Part shown: positions 15,267-24,470 of the stretch, in pieces | Numbering within the stretch: the stretch's first letter is position 1 | How the letters are laid out: each line of letters starts with the position of its first letter | Assembly: GCA_024235615.1 (NCBI GenBank) | Contig: JACKMB010000003.1 | Span: 62,001-126,000, forward strand | DNA length: 64,000 nt | From: Thauera sp. | Lineage (GTDB): Bacteria > Pseudomonadota > Gammaproteobacteria > Burkholderiales > Rhodocyclaceae | Direction of reading: 5' to 3' | Notes under the pieces: model-generated | What the model saw: only the letters and a program-made list of their open reading frames with translations | Database searches by the model: none | What the model was told of the DNA's origin: nothing | Translations under genes and position numbers: made by a program

Positions 15267-17765
15267 TCAGCCCAGCGCACGCAGGCTGGCCAGCGGTGGC
15301 CGGCTCAGCAGGGTACGCGTGCCCAGCCAGCCCCCTGCGACCACCCCCACCGCGCCCAACACAACCCCAACCAGCACCGGCGCCAGCGCCGGCACGTAAG
15401 GCATGCGGAAGACCTGCTCGGCCAGCACCCAGCCGATCGCGCTCGCGCCCACGCCCGCGAGCACGCCGGCGACCCCGCCCAGCACGAGGAATTCGGCGAA
15501 CAAGGCCTGGCGCACCTGGCGGTTGCGCGCGCCCAGGGTGCGCAGCATGGCGAGCTCGTAGTCGCGCTCGTCATGCGTCGACTGCAGCGCGGCATAAAGC
15601 ACGACCAGGCCGGCGAGCACCGCGAAGCCGAACACGAACTGCACGATCACGATCAGCTTGTCGGTCATCGACTGCACCTGCGCGATCACCGCGGCGGTGT
15701 CGATCACGGTGAGGTTGGGGAACTCGCCGACCAGCCTGGTGGTGAAGTCGTGGCGCGCAGGCGGCAGGTGGAAGCTGGTGATCAGCGTCGCGGGGAAATC
15801 CTCCAGCACGCCGGGCGAGGCGATGAAGAAGAAGTTCACCCGCATCGAGTCCCAGTCGAGCTTGCGCACGCTGGTGATCGGCGCCTCGACGCGGCGGCCG
15901 CCGATCTCGAACGTCACACGGTCGCCCACCGCGAGCCCGAAGGTCTTCGCCAGCCCCGCCTCGACGGAGAACTGCGCCTGCGCCGCAGCCGCGTGCCAGC
16001 GCCCGGTCTCGACGACGTTGCCCGGCGGCAGCGCGGCGCCGTAGGACAGGTTGAACTCGCGCTCGGCCAGGCGCCGCGTGCGCTCGTCCTCGTACGCCGA
16101 CGGGTCGACCGGCTTGCCGTCGATCGCCACCATGCGGCCGCGGATCATCGGCTGGATGGGCGGCACCGGCAGGCCCTCGGCCGCGAACAGCGCGGCGATG
16201 CCCGCGCGCTGGTCGGGCTGGATGTTGATCACGAAGCGGTTGGGCGCGTCGGGCGGCGCCATCCGCCGCCAGTTGTCGAGGAGGTCGGCGCGCACCAGGG
16301 TGAGCAGCAGCAGCGCGGTCATGCCCAGGCCGAGCGCGGCGGCCTGGATCACGCTGCTGCCCATGCGGCGGCCGAGCGCGGCGATGCCGTAGCGCCAGCC
16401 GCCACCGCGCAGGCTGCCCTGGCCCTTGAGCCGCCCGGCGAGCCTGAGCACGCCCCAGGCGGCGAGCGCGAACACGCCGAGCGCCACCGCGAAGCCCGCC
16501 GCCACCATGGCGCCGAGGCGCGCGTCGGCGGCGATCCAGAAGATCAGGCCGAGCAGCGCCGCCAGCCCGAGCCCCCAGGCCGCGCCCGAGACCGGCTCGG
16601 CAAACTCGAACTCGCGCCGCAGCACGCGCAGGGTGCTGACCTTGCCCAGGCGCAGCAGCTGCGGCAGCACGAAGCCGGCGAGCAGCGCCATGCCGACCAC
16701 CAGGCCATGGGCGAGCGGCAGCGGCGAGGGCGCGGGGAGCTCGGTGGCGAGCAGCTCGCGCAGGCCGCCCGCCAGCCCCCACTGCACCGTCCAGCCGAGC
16801 GCGGTCCCGAGCAGCGCGGCAGCCAGCCCGAAGAGCAGGAACTCGCCGACCACGATGCCCAGCACCTGCGCCTGACGGGCTCCAAGCACGCGCATCACCG
16901 CGCAGCCGTCGAGGTGGCGCGCCATGAAGCGGCGCGCCGACAGGCCCACCGCCACCGCGGCGAGGATCACCGCGAGCAGTGCGGCCAGGCGCAGGAAGCG
17001 CTGTGCCTGGTCGAGCGCGGCGCGCACCTCGGGGCGGGCGTTATCCACCGTCTCGACACGCTGGCCGCGGCCCAGGTTGGCGCGCGCCCATTTCTCGTAG
17101 GTCTCCACCGCCTGCGGCGTTCCGGCCACGTGCAGCCGCCAGGTGGCGCGGCTGCCCTCGGCGATCAGGCCGGTGGCGTCGAGGTCCTTCAGGTTGAAGA
17201 TCGCGCGCGGCAGCAGGCTGAAGAAGTTGGCGCCGCGGTCGGCCTCGAAGCTGACCATGGCGCCGACGCGGAACTCGAGCTCGCCCAGGCCCACCTTGTC
17301 GCCGGCCTTCACGCCCAGCTCGGCGAACAGGCGCTCGTCCAGCCACACCTCGCCCGACGCAGGCGCACGGCCCGCGGGAGCGTCGGGCTGGTTGGGGCCC
17401 GGCGCCAGACGGATGGTGCCGCGCAGCGGGTAGCCGTCCTCCACCACCTTGACGCCACCGAGCGCCGCGCCCTCGGCGGTGCTCGCCATGCTGGTGAACA
17501 GCACCGTCTTCGCGGTCTGCAGGCCGCGGCTGCGCGCCTCGTCGATGAAGCGGTCGGGCCACGGCTTGTCGGCGCGCAGCAGCAGGTCGCCGCCGAGCAG
17601 CTGGTTGGCCTCGCGGTCGAGCGCGCGCCCGACGCGGTCGGCGAGAAAGCCCACGCTGGTCAGGCTGGCCACCGCGATCACGATCGCCAGCCCGAGCAGG
17701 TGCAGCTCGCCCGCACGCAGGTCGCGCAGCATCATGCGCAGGGCGAGACGCAGGTTTCGCATCAT
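15267..17765 (-). CDS. ABC transporter permease, FtsX/YbbP type
   Basis: An 832-residue inner-membrane protein with two FtsX-like permease modules separated by large periplasmic MacB-PCD-like domains, as in E. coli YbbP. The N-terminal helix is preceded by MMRNLRLALRMMLRDLRAGE. Later helix groups surround LRLAALLAVILAAVAVG and the last three helices (QFVFGFAVLAGLVVLYAALQ and following). The QSTHDERDYELAMLRTLGARN loop is a typical FtsX coupling helix. The partner ATPase (YbbA-like) would normally be next to it but is absent; its 5' neighbour, 10 nt away, is an M20 amidohydrolase. YbbAP systems are implicated in outer-membrane lipid or lipoprotein handling; the substrate here is unknown. Confidence 0.88.
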   Translation of the reverse strand: MMRNLRLALRMMLRDLRAGELHLLGLAIVIAVASLTSVGFLADRVGRALDREANQLLGGDLLLRADKPWPDRFIDEARSRGLQTAKTVLFTSMASTAEGAALGGVKVVEDGYPLRGTIRLAPGPNQPDAPAGRAPASGEVWLDERLFAELGVKAGDKVGLGELEFRVGAMVSFEADRGANFFSLLPRAIFNLKDLDATGLIAEGSRATWRLHVAGTPQAVETYEKWARANLGRGQRVETVDNARPEVRAALDQAQRFLRLAALLAVILAAVAVGLSARRFMARHLDGCAVMRVLGARQAQVLGIVVGEFLLFGLAAALLGTALGWTVQWGLAGGLRELLATELPAPSPLPLAHGLVVGMALLAGFVLPQLLRLGKVSTLRVLRREFEFAEPVSGAAWGLGLAALLGLIFWIAADARLGAMVAAGFAVALGVFALAAWGVLRLAGRLKGQGSLRGGGWRYGIAALGRRMGSSVIQAAALGLGMTALLLLTLVRADLLDNWRRMAPPDAPNRFVINIQPDQRAGIAALFAAEGLPVPPIQPMIRGRMVAIDGKPVDPSAYEDERTRRLAEREFNLSYGAALPPGNVVETGRWHAAAAQAQFSVEAGLAKTFGLAVGDRVTFEIGGRRVEAPITSVRKLDWDSMRVNFFFIASPGVLEDFPATLITSFHLPPARHDFTTRLVGEFPNLTVIDTAAVIAQVQSMTDKLIVIVQFVFGFAVLAGLVVLYAALQSTHDERDYELAMLRTLGARNRQVRQALFAEFLVLGGVAGVLAGVGASAIGWVLAEQVFRMPYVPALAPVLVGVVLGAVGVVAGGWLGTRTLLSRPPLASLRALG

Positions 17766-17775
17766 GCCGCCGACC

Positions 17776-18948
17776 TCAGCGCGCCGCGCCCAGCAGGCGC
17801 TGCACCAGCGCGCACCAGTAGGCCACGCCCGCCGGCAGCACCTCGTCGTTGAAGTCGTAGTTGGGGTTGTGCAGCATGCAGCCGCCCTCACCCGGGCCGT
17901 TGCCGACCCACACATAGGCGCCCGGCTTCTCGAGGAGGAAATAGGCGAAGTCCTCCGCGCCCATGCTCGGGCGGCGGTCGGTGAACACGCGCTCCGGCCC
18001 CGCCACCGCGCGCGCGGCCTCGGCGCACAGCGCGGCTTCCGCGGCGGTGTTGATGGTCGGGGGGTAGCCGCGACGGAACTGGAAGTCGACCTCGACGCCG
18101 TGGCTCTGCGCGATGCCCTCGGCCACCTGACGCAGGCCGCGCTCGAGACGGTCGCGCACCTCGGCGGAGAAGGTGCGCACCGTGCCGCACAGCTCGGCGC
18201 GGTCGGGGATCACGTTGTAGGCCTCGCCGGCGTGGAACTGCGTCACCGACACCACGCCGGCGTCGATCGGGTCGAGCACGCGGCTGACCAGAGTCTGCGC
18301 CGCCTGCACGAAGGCGGCGCCCGCCACTACCGGGTCCACGCCCAGGTGCGGCATCGCGGCATGCGCGCCGACGCCGGTGAAGCGGATGTCGAAGCGGTCG
18401 GCGCTCGCCATCACCGGCCCGCTGTGGATGGCGAAGGTCCCCGCCTCCATGCCTGGCCAGTTGTGCATGCCGAACACCGCCTCCATCGGGAAGCGCTCGA
18501 AGAGGCCGTCGGCGATCATCGCCGGCGCGCCGCCCTCGCCCTCCTCGGCGGGCTGGAAGATCAGGTAGACCGTGCCGTCGAAGTCGCGCCGCGCGGCGAG
18601 CGCCTCGGCCGCGCCGAGCAGCATGGTGGTGTGGCCGTCGTGGCCGCAGGCGTGCATGCAGCCGTGCACGGTCGATTTGTGCGCGAACTCGTTGCGCTCG
18701 GTGATCGGCAGCGCGTCCATGTCGGCGCGCAGGCCGATCGCGCGCAGGCCGCGGCGGCCGCGCACCACGCCGACCACGCCGGTGCCGCCGACGCCGCGGT
18801 GGGTCTCGATGCCGAGCGCCTCAAGGTGGCGCGCGACCAGCTCGGCGGTGCGGTGCTCCTCGAAGGCGAGCTCGGGGTGGGCGTGGATGTCGCGGCGGAT
18901 CGCGGTCAGCTTGCCCTGCAGGGGGCGGACGCTTTCGATGAGGCTCAT
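17776..18948 (-). CDS. M20-family amidohydrolase (hippurate/N-acyl amino acid hydrolase type)
   Basis: A 390-residue cytoplasmic di-metal amidohydrolase. The metal-site block HACGHDGHTTMLLGAAEAL has C101 and H103. PAEEGEGGAPAMI gives the catalytic Glu135 and metal Glu136. GVGAHAAMPHLGVDPV is the dimerisation-domain His block, and MGAEDFAYFL near the C terminus is typical. The Cys ligand and overall length place it with HipO/IAA-amino-acid hydrolases rather than DapE or ArgE. The substrate is not predictable. It is first in a tight run with the permease and rmuC (10 and 4 nt spacers). Its promoter should lie in the REP-containing gap upstream. Confidence 0.92.
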   Translation of the reverse strand: MSLIESVRPLQGKLTAIRRDIHAHPELAFEEHRTAELVARHLEALGIETHRGVGGTGVVGVVRGRRGLRAIGLRADMDALPITERNEFAHKSTVHGCMHACGHDGHTTMLLGAAEALAARRDFDGTVYLIFQPAEEGEGGAPAMIADGLFERFPMEAVFGMHNWPGMEAGTFAIHSGPVMASADRFDIRFTGVGAHAAMPHLGVDPVVAGAAFVQAAQTLVSRVLDPIDAGVVSVTQFHAGEAYNVIPDRAELCGTVRTFSAEVRDRLERGLRQVAEGIAQSHGVEVDFQFRRGYPPTINTAAEAALCAEAARAVAGPERVFTDRRPSMGAEDFAYFLLEKPGAYVWVGNGPGEGGCMLHNPNYDFNDEVLPAGVAYWCALVQRLLGAAR

Positions 18949-19059
18949 GGCTGCACCGTGTTGTTGTGGTTTGTTGCGGGTGTCCGAGTGTAGTACAGGC
19001 GGAGGGAGGGTGACCCTTCGGCCGTGGAAGCAGGCGTGCCGAAACGCGGGGCGATTGCT

Positions 19060-19240
19060 GTACGGCCCTTTTCGCGGCTGCCGCCGCTCCTACAGAACAC
19101 CATCCCGGCTCCGTGGTTCGCAGGTGCGCCCGAAGGCGCGAAAACATACCGTCCCGGCTCGGCGGACTGCCGGGGCTCCGAAATGCGTGAAAACATATCG
19201 TCCCCGCCCGGCGGATTGTAGGAGCGCCGGCAGGCGCGAA
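19060..19240. repeat. REP-like hairpins in the spacer left of the ISL3 element
   Basis: One inverted hairpin of the GCGGC type (GGCTGCCGCCGCTCCTACAG, about 19077-19096) and one of the GCGCC type near 19219-19240. They are separated by spacer text repeated nearby (GCCGGGGCTCCG). The second copy is directly followed by the IS target duplication. The rest of the gap from 18949 holds no gene I can support. Confidence 0.75.
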
Positions 19241-19247
19241 AACAGAC

Positions 19248-20695
19248 GGCTCTATGCCCTTTCCAGTGGAAATTGACTCAACAACAAACATGACGGTAGC
19301 GCCCGTATTCGCGGGGGGTCGCCGGCACCATGGGGTTCTTCGGTAGATGTTCGAGCTTGGACATGCGCAGGTAGGCGATGGCGATGAAGTTGTCGAGGTT
19401 GCGGAAGCCTCGGGCGGCGGTCTTCGTCTGCTGAAGCTGCCCGTTCATCGCCTCGACGTAGGCGTTGCTGCGCCCGTCGAGCATGCCGCGAAGCACGCCG
19501 CCCAGATGCTCCTTGATCGTGGCGCCGAGTCGCTTGAAGGGCTCCAGGCGCGAGCGCCGGGCCCAACTCACCCACTTCATCAACGCCCCGCGGGCGACCT
19601 CTTGGCAGTTGCTCGCAGCCGCCTCGCGATAGACAAGCCGCAAGCCCTGCTTCATCCGCCATGCGCGCGCACTCTTGAGGCCCGAGCGCTGCAGCCAGTT
19701 CATCGCGTTGCACTGCGCCGGGGTCCAGTGCGGCGGGTTCTTGCGCATGGCCCACAGCAATTGGCGCAGCGTCTTCTTGTTGCCCGTGCCCGCCGCGGCG
19801 CGGATCGCGGCCGCCGAGCTGCGCATCTCCTCGCGGCGTACCTCGTCCATGGCCGCATTGGCCAGGGCGACGACGTGGAAGCGGTCGTAGGAGACCTGGG
19901 CTTTGGGCAGCGACCGGGCGATCCCCTTGGCGTAGGCCGCGCTCATGTCGATGCAGGCGTGCTCGATGCGGTCTGGCTCGCCACCGTGCGCGCGCAGGTC
20001 CTGGGCAAAGGCTTGCAGCGTTGTGTGGTCTCGCCCCGGCGTGGCGAACAGCAGGCGCTTGGCGTCCAGGTCATGCACCACGGTGATGTATTCGTGCCCC
20101 CGCTTGACGCTGGTCTCGTCGATGCCGACGTAGCGCACGGCAGACATGTCATCCCGAGCCCGCGCACCGTGAACGTAGTGGCGGATCCGACCCCACAGCC
20201 GCTTGGGCGCGACCCGCATCTGGGCAGCAGCCTGGCGCACGGGCAACTCTCTGCACAGGGACAGACCCAGTGCCTCGAACAGCAGCGTGAAACCGCTGCC
20301 CTCGCGTGCCCACGGCACCGGCAGCTGCGTGGTCTTGCCACAGCCCGAGCACTGCACGCGGGGGATGTCGGCATGGAGCCACGCCTCGAACTGAAAAAAG
20401 TCCAGGTGACGCCAGCTGCGCCGCACTCGATCGTGGACCGGCTGATGCACGGCACCACACGCCGGACAGGGCTCGCGCTTGCCGGTGTGCTCGACTTCGA
20501 AGTCGATCCGCCGCTTGGCCGTGTCGAGCTCGACCTTGGCGACGTGCCAGGGCGGCTGCAGACCCAGTGCGGTCGTGAAGAGGGCTTCGATCGGAGAACT
20601 CATGGTGGGCGCAGTCACGGTCAGGATCGGGGCGTTGTACCACCGATCACACTGTTTGTTGTTGAGTCAATTTCCACTGGAAAGGGCATAGAGCC
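19248..20695 (-). mobile_element. ISL3-family insertion sequence, complete, 1,448 bp
   Basis: Terminal inverted repeats of 43 bp are identical as far as compared. Both ends start GGCTCTATGCCC and run to 19290 on the left and from 20653 on the right. They are flanked by a perfect 8-bp direct repeat AAACAGAC (19240-19247 and 20696-20703), the duplication length expected for ISL3. One transposase gene fills the element. Perfect ends and duplication indicate a recent insertion, here into REP-rich spacer between the M20 gene and dbpA. Confidence 0.96.
19278..20603 (-). CDS. ISL3-family transposase
   Basis: A 441-residue DDE transposase. The N-terminal zinc-binding region has CPACG (about residues 45-49) and CSGCGK (about 86-91). 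The DDE domain starts at YVGIDETSVKRGHEY (first Asp), then CIDMSAAYAKGI (second Asp). The Glu lies in the SNAYVEAMNGQLQQ stretch, which is typical of ISL3 (transposase_ISL3, DDE_Tnp_ISL3). The ATG start (MSSPIEALF) was preferred over an in-frame GTG five codons upstream. The gene is complete and looks functional. Confidence 0.95.
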   Translation of the reverse strand: MSSPIEALFTTALGLQPPWHVAKVELDTAKRRIDFEVEHTGKREPCPACGAVHQPVHDRVRRSWRHLDFFQFEAWLHADIPRVQCSGCGKTTQLPVPWAREGSGFTLLFEALGLSLCRELPVRQAAAQMRVAPKRLWGRIRHYVHGARARDDMSAVRYVGIDETSVKRGHEYITVVHDLDAKRLLFATPGRDHTTLQAFAQDLRAHGGEPDRIEHACIDMSAAYAKGIARSLPKAQVSYDRFHVVALANAAMDEVRREEMRSSAAAIRAAAGTGNKKTLRQLLWAMRKNPPHWTPAQCNAMNWLQRSGLKSARAWRMKQGLRLVYREAAASNCQEVARGALMKWVSWARRSRLEPFKRLGATIKEHLGGVLRGMLDGRSNAYVEAMNGQLQQTKTAARGFRNLDNFIAIAYLRMSKLEHLPKNPMVPATPREYGRYRHVCC

Positions 20696-20703
20696 AAACA
20701 GAC

Positions 20704-20860
20704 CGTCCCCGCTCGGCGGATTGCCGGGGCTCCGGAATGCACGAAAACTCATCGTCTCGGCTCGGCGGCTTGTAGGAGCGCCGGCAGGCGCGAAAAAATG
20801 TCGTCCCCGCTCGGCGCACTGTAGGAGCGCCGGCAGGCGCGAACAAGGCTGCAAAGGCGC
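20704..20860. repeat. REP-like hairpins right of the ISL3 element
   Basis: Two GCGCC-type hairpins in the same orientation (near 20772-20795 and 20820-20843) are embedded in repeated spacer text (CCCCGCTCGGCG). This is the continuation of the array split by the IS. The gap up to dbpA otherwise shows no gene; the 150 nt before dbpA presumably carry its promoter. Confidence 0.75.
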
Positions 20861-21040
20861 GATGCCGTCTGACTCCCGCGTTGCCCTGCTCGCACTTGCC
20901 AACGCGCCGACAGAACGCCATCTTGACCTCGGCGAGTCTGAAGCGCGAATCCGCCCGAAGTTCCCACCCCCGGGACAAGCCGATTCACTCCGCCGCAAAG
21001 TTTTCAGCGGCGGCGCTCGAATCAGGCCTGATAATTGCGC

Positions 21041-22504
21041 ATGAGCGAAATTCCTGACGACACCTCCGGGCGCCCTACCGGCGCACCCGACGCGGCCGTG
21101 GCTCCACCCCCTGCCACCGGGCTCGCCCTGCCCTTCGACCACCTGCCCCTGCCTGCGGCCATGCTGGACACCCTGCGCCAGCTCGACTACCGCACCATGA
21201 CCCCGATCCAGGCCGCCAGCCTGCCGCTGGCGCTCGCCGGGCACGACCTCATCGCCCAGGCCAAGACCGGCAGTGGCAAGACCGCGGCCTTCGGCTTGCC
21301 GCTGCTCGCCCGGCTCGACGTGCGCAAGCTCGCCGTGCAGGCCATGGTGCTGTGCCCCACCCGCGAGCTGGCCGACCAGGTCACGCAGGAGATCCGCCGC
21401 CTGGCGCGCTTCGAGGCCAACATCAAGGTGCTGGCGCTGTGCGGCGGCACGCCGATGCGCCCGCAGCGCGACAGCCTGGAGCACGGCGCCCACGTCGTGG
21501 TCGGCACGCCCGGACGCATCATGGACCACCTCGAGCGCGGCAGCCTGAAGCTCGACGCGCTGAACACCCTGGTGCTGGACGAGGCGGACCGCATGCTGGA
21601 CATGGGCTTCCACGACGACATCGCCTTCGTCGCCGGGCGCTGCCCGTCGAAACGCCAAACCCTGCTGTTCTCGGCCACCTACCCCGAGGGCATCGCCCGC
21701 CTGGCCGCGCGCTTCCTGCGCCAGCCGCAGGAGGTGAAGCTGCCCGAACAGCACGCGCACGACAAGATCCGCCAGCGCTTCTACGAGATCGAGCACCCGG
21801 CGCGCCTGCAGGCGGTCGCGAAGCTGCTGCGCCACTACCGCCCGGTGAGCACGCTGGCCTTCTGCAACACCCGCCAGCAGTGCCGCGACCTGGTCGAGCT
21901 GCTGCGCGCCCAGGGCTTCGCCGCGCTTGCCCTCAACGGCGAGATGGAGCAGCGCGAGCGCGACCAGGTGCTGATCCAGTTCGCCAACCGCAGCTGCTCG
22001 GTGCTGGTCGCGACCGACGTCGCGGCGCGCGGGCTCGACATCGCCCAGCTCGAGGCGGTGATCAACGTCGACGTCACCCCCGACCCCGAGATCCACATCC
22101 ACCGCATCGGCCGCACCGGCCGCGGCGAAGACGACGGCTGGGCGCTGAACCTGTGCAGCAGCGCCGACAAGCGCCGCGTCGCGAGCATCGCGCAGAGGAT
22201 GGGCTTCGAGCCCGAGTGGCATGCGCTCGACGAGCTGGAGGAAGACGCGAGCGAGCCGCTGCAGGCGCCGATGACGACGCTGCTGATTCTGGGCGGACGC
22301 AAGGACAAGATCCGCCCGGCGGACGTGCTCGGTGCGCTGACCGGCGAGGCCGGGTTCAGCCGCGAGCAGGTCGGCAAGATCACCGTCACCGATCAGAACA
22401 CCTACGTGGCGGTCGAGCGCACGATCGCGCGCGAGGCGGTGCGCCGGCTGTCGGCGGGCAAGCTCAAGGGCAAGAAGGTGAAGGTGCGCGCACTGGAGGG
22501 CTGA
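21041..22504 (+). CDS. dbpA: ATP-dependent RNA helicase DbpA (DEAD box)
   Basis: A 487-residue DEAD-box helicase acting on 23S rRNA during large-subunit assembly. Core motifs in order are TPIQAASLP (Q motif), AQAKTGSGKTAAFG (I), PTRELADQV (Ia), VVGTPGRIMDHLE (Ib), VLDEADRMLDMGF (II), FSATYPEG (III), VATDVAARGLDIAQLEAVIN (V) and HRIGRTGRG (VI). The C-terminal 75 residues form the DbpA RNA-binding domain (MTTLLILGGRKDKIRPADVL ... KGKKVKVRALEG) that recognises 23S hairpin 92. The ATG start was chosen over a TTG two codons upstream. A Pro/Ala-rich 30-residue tail precedes the Q motif. Confidence 0.95.
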   Translation: MSEIPDDTSGRPTGAPDAAVAPPPATGLALPFDHLPLPAAMLDTLRQLDYRTMTPIQAASLPLALAGHDLIAQAKTGSGKTAAFGLPLLARLDVRKLAVQAMVLCPTRELADQVTQEIRRLARFEANIKVLALCGGTPMRPQRDSLEHGAHVVVGTPGRIMDHLERGSLKLDALNTLVLDEADRMLDMGFHDDIAFVAGRCPSKRQTLLFSATYPEGIARLAARFLRQPQEVKLPEQHAHDKIRQRFYEIEHPARLQAVAKLLRHYRPVSTLAFCNTRQQCRDLVELLRAQGFAALALNGEMEQRERDQVLIQFANRSCSVLVATDVAARGLDIAQLEAVINVDVTPDPEIHIHRIGRTGRGEDDGWALNLCSSADKRRVASIAQRMGFEPEWHALDELEEDASEPLQAPMTTLLILGGRKDKIRPADVLGALTGEAGFSREQVGKITVTDQNTYVAVERTIAREAVRRLSAGKLKGKKVKVRALEG

Positions 22505-22673
22505 GGGTGAGGGGTGAGGCCCGAGCGGGCCGGCGGCGGTTTATCCTTGGCGCACTTCACGCCGCGCCGGAGGTCTGAAGCCGCAGCGAAGGCGAAGCCC
22601 TGCTTCAACCACCCCGCTCCAACCGCCCCGCAACTGCCCCGCTCTCACCGCATTCGACCGGATCCTCTCCACC

Positions 22674-23591
22674 TTGAAGCTCTACTACGCCGACCACTTC
22701 GTCCTGCCGCTGCCCGATGGGCACCGCTTTCCGATGGAGAAATATGCCCTGCTGCGCGCCCGCCTGCGCGCGAGCGGACTGTTCGCCGACGACGACTTCC
22801 GCGTCCCCGACGCGGCCAGCGACACCGAGATCCTGCGCGCCCACGACGCCGGCTACCTGCGGCGCGTCGCCGGAGGCACGCTAGACGCGGCCGAAGTGCG
22901 GCGCATCGGCTTTCCGTGGACCGAGGCGATGGTCGAGCGCTCGCGGCGCTCGGCGGGCGCCACGCTCGCCGCCTGCCGCAGCGCGCTCGCTCGCGAAGGC
23001 GGCAGCGCCTGCGCCGCCAACCTCGCCGGCGGCACCCACCATGCGCACCGCGACTTCGGCTCGGGCTTCTGCGTGTTCAACGACGCCGCCGTCGCCGCGC
23101 TGGCGATGCGGGCCGAGGGCCGCGTCGAGCGGGTAGCCATCGTCGACTGCGACGTGCATCAGGGCGACGGCACCGCCACCATCCTCGCCGACACCCCCGA
23201 GGTGTTCACCTGCAGCCTGCACGGCGCGAAGAACTTCCCCTTCCGCAAGCAGGACAGCGACCTCGACGTCGAGCTGGCCGACGACACCGGCGACGAGGCC
23301 TACCTCACCGCGCTCGATGCCGCGCTCGACACCGTGTTTACCCGTGCCCGCCCGGAGCTGGTGATCTACCTCGCCGGCGCCGACCCCTACGCCGGCGACC
23401 GCCTCGGCCGGCTCGCACTCAGCATCGAAGGGCTGCAGGCCCGCGACGAACGCGTGCTCGGCGCCTGTCGGGCCGCCGGCGTGCCGGTCGCGGTGGCGAT
23501 GGCGGGGGGCTATGCGCAGCCGATCGAGGACACGGTGACGGTGCACTTCAACACCATCTGCACCGCGGCGCGGACGATGCGGGAGGCTTGA
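22674..23591 (+). CDS. Histone deacetylase-superfamily protein (class IV-like / acetoin-utilisation-type)
   Basis: A 305-residue zinc-dependent deacetylase fold. Active-site elements are AGGTHHAHRDFGSGFCVFND (His pair and aromatic gate), VDCDVHQGDGTATI (zinc ligands Asp and His), YLAGADPYAGDRLGRL (zinc Asp) and AMAGGYAQ. The family normally starts MKLYYxDHFxLPLPxGHRFPMxKY; that text begins here at a TTG codon, so a TTG start is likely. The first ATG would delete the conserved HFVLPLPDGHRF block. The likely substrate is an acetylated small amine or protein lysine, which sequence does not decide. It is followed 6 nt later by a DUF429 gene. Confidence 0.88.
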   Translation: MKLYYADHFVLPLPDGHRFPMEKYALLRARLRASGLFADDDFRVPDAASDTEILRAHDAGYLRRVAGGTLDAAEVRRIGFPWTEAMVERSRRSAGATLAACRSALAREGGSACAANLAGGTHHAHRDFGSGFCVFNDAAVAALAMRAEGRVERVAIVDCDVHQGDGTATILADTPEVFTCSLHGAKNFPFRKQDSDLDVELADDTGDEAYLTALDAALDTVFTRARPELVIYLAGADPYAGDRLGRLALSIEGLQARDERVLGACRAAGVPVAVAMAGGYAQPIEDTVTVHFNTICTAARTMREA

Positions 23592-23597
23592 GCGCTC

Positions 23598-24470
23598 GTG
23601 ACTTCGCTCCTCGGCATCGACTTCACCTCCGCTCCCCGCCGCGCCAAGCCGATCACCGTCGCCCACGGCCGCCTCGAAGGCGCGCGCGTCGTGCTCGATC
23701 ACATCGAGCGCTGTTCCGACTGGACGAGCTTCGAGGCGGTGCTCGCGCGCCCCGGCGCCTGGCTGGGGGCCTTCGACTTTCCCTTCGGGCTGCCGCGCGA
23801 GGCGGTGGTCGACCTGGGCTGGCCGCAGGACTGGCAGGAGCTCGTGCGCCACTGCGCCGCCATGGGCAAGCCCGCCTTCCGCGCCGCGCTCGACGCCTAC
23901 CGCGAGACCCGCCCCGCCGGCCGTCGCTACGCGCACCGCAGCACCGATCTGCCCGCGCGCTCGCACAGCCCGTTGAAGCTGGTCAACCCGCCGGTCGGCC
24001 TGATGTTCCTCGAGGGCGCGCCGCGCCTGCTCGCCGCCAGCGTCCACATTCCGGGCATGTACGCGGGCGATCCGGCTCGGGTCGCGATCGAGGCCTATCC
24101 CGGGCTGCTCGCGCGCCGCATCACGCCAGCCTCGTACAAGAGCGACGAGCGCCGCAAGCAGACACCCGAGCGCCGCGCCGCGCGTGCCGCGATCGTCGAC
24201 GCCCTCGTCCGCGGCGCCCCGTCTTCCGGCGGCCCGCAACCCGCGCCGGCGCTGCACGCCACGCCCGCACAGCGCGAGGCCCTGGTCGAGGACGCCAGCG
24301 GCGACCTGCTCGATGCCGTGCTCGCCCTGCTGCAGGCCGCTGCGGCCGCCCGCCAGGGCGCGCCGCGCTTCGGCCTGCCGGCGGACTTCGACCCGATCGA
24401 GGGCTGGATCGGTGGTTGCAGCGTGGCGTCGAACCGCCAGTGCGACGGTATCGGATCGGCTGCTCAGTGA
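23598..24470 (+). CDS. DUF429-domain protein (RNase H-like fold)
   Basis: A 290-residue protein with a DUF429-type domain, predicted to have an RNase H-like fold. The first-strand acidic motif is GIDFTSAP (residues 6-13), and the second acidic strand is AFDFPFGLPREAV, as in the family. A C-terminal acidic block lies in VEDASGDLLDAVLALLQ. Biochemical activity is unknown. The start is GTG, 6 nt after the deacetylase stop, so the pair is probably one transcript. The last 7 nt overlap the convergent nuclease-like gene. Confidence 0.75.
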   Translation: MTSLLGIDFTSAPRRAKPITVAHGRLEGARVVLDHIERCSDWTSFEAVLARPGAWLGAFDFPFGLPREAVVDLGWPQDWQELVRHCAAMGKPAFRAALDAYRETRPAGRRYAHRSTDLPARSHSPLKLVNPPVGLMFLEGAPRLLAASVHIPGMYAGDPARVAIEAYPGLLARRITPASYKSDERRKQTPERRAARAAIVDALVRGAPSSGGPQPAPALHATPAQREALVEDASGDLLDAVLALLQAAAAARQGAPRFGLPADFDPIEGWIGGCSVASNRQCDGIGSAAQ

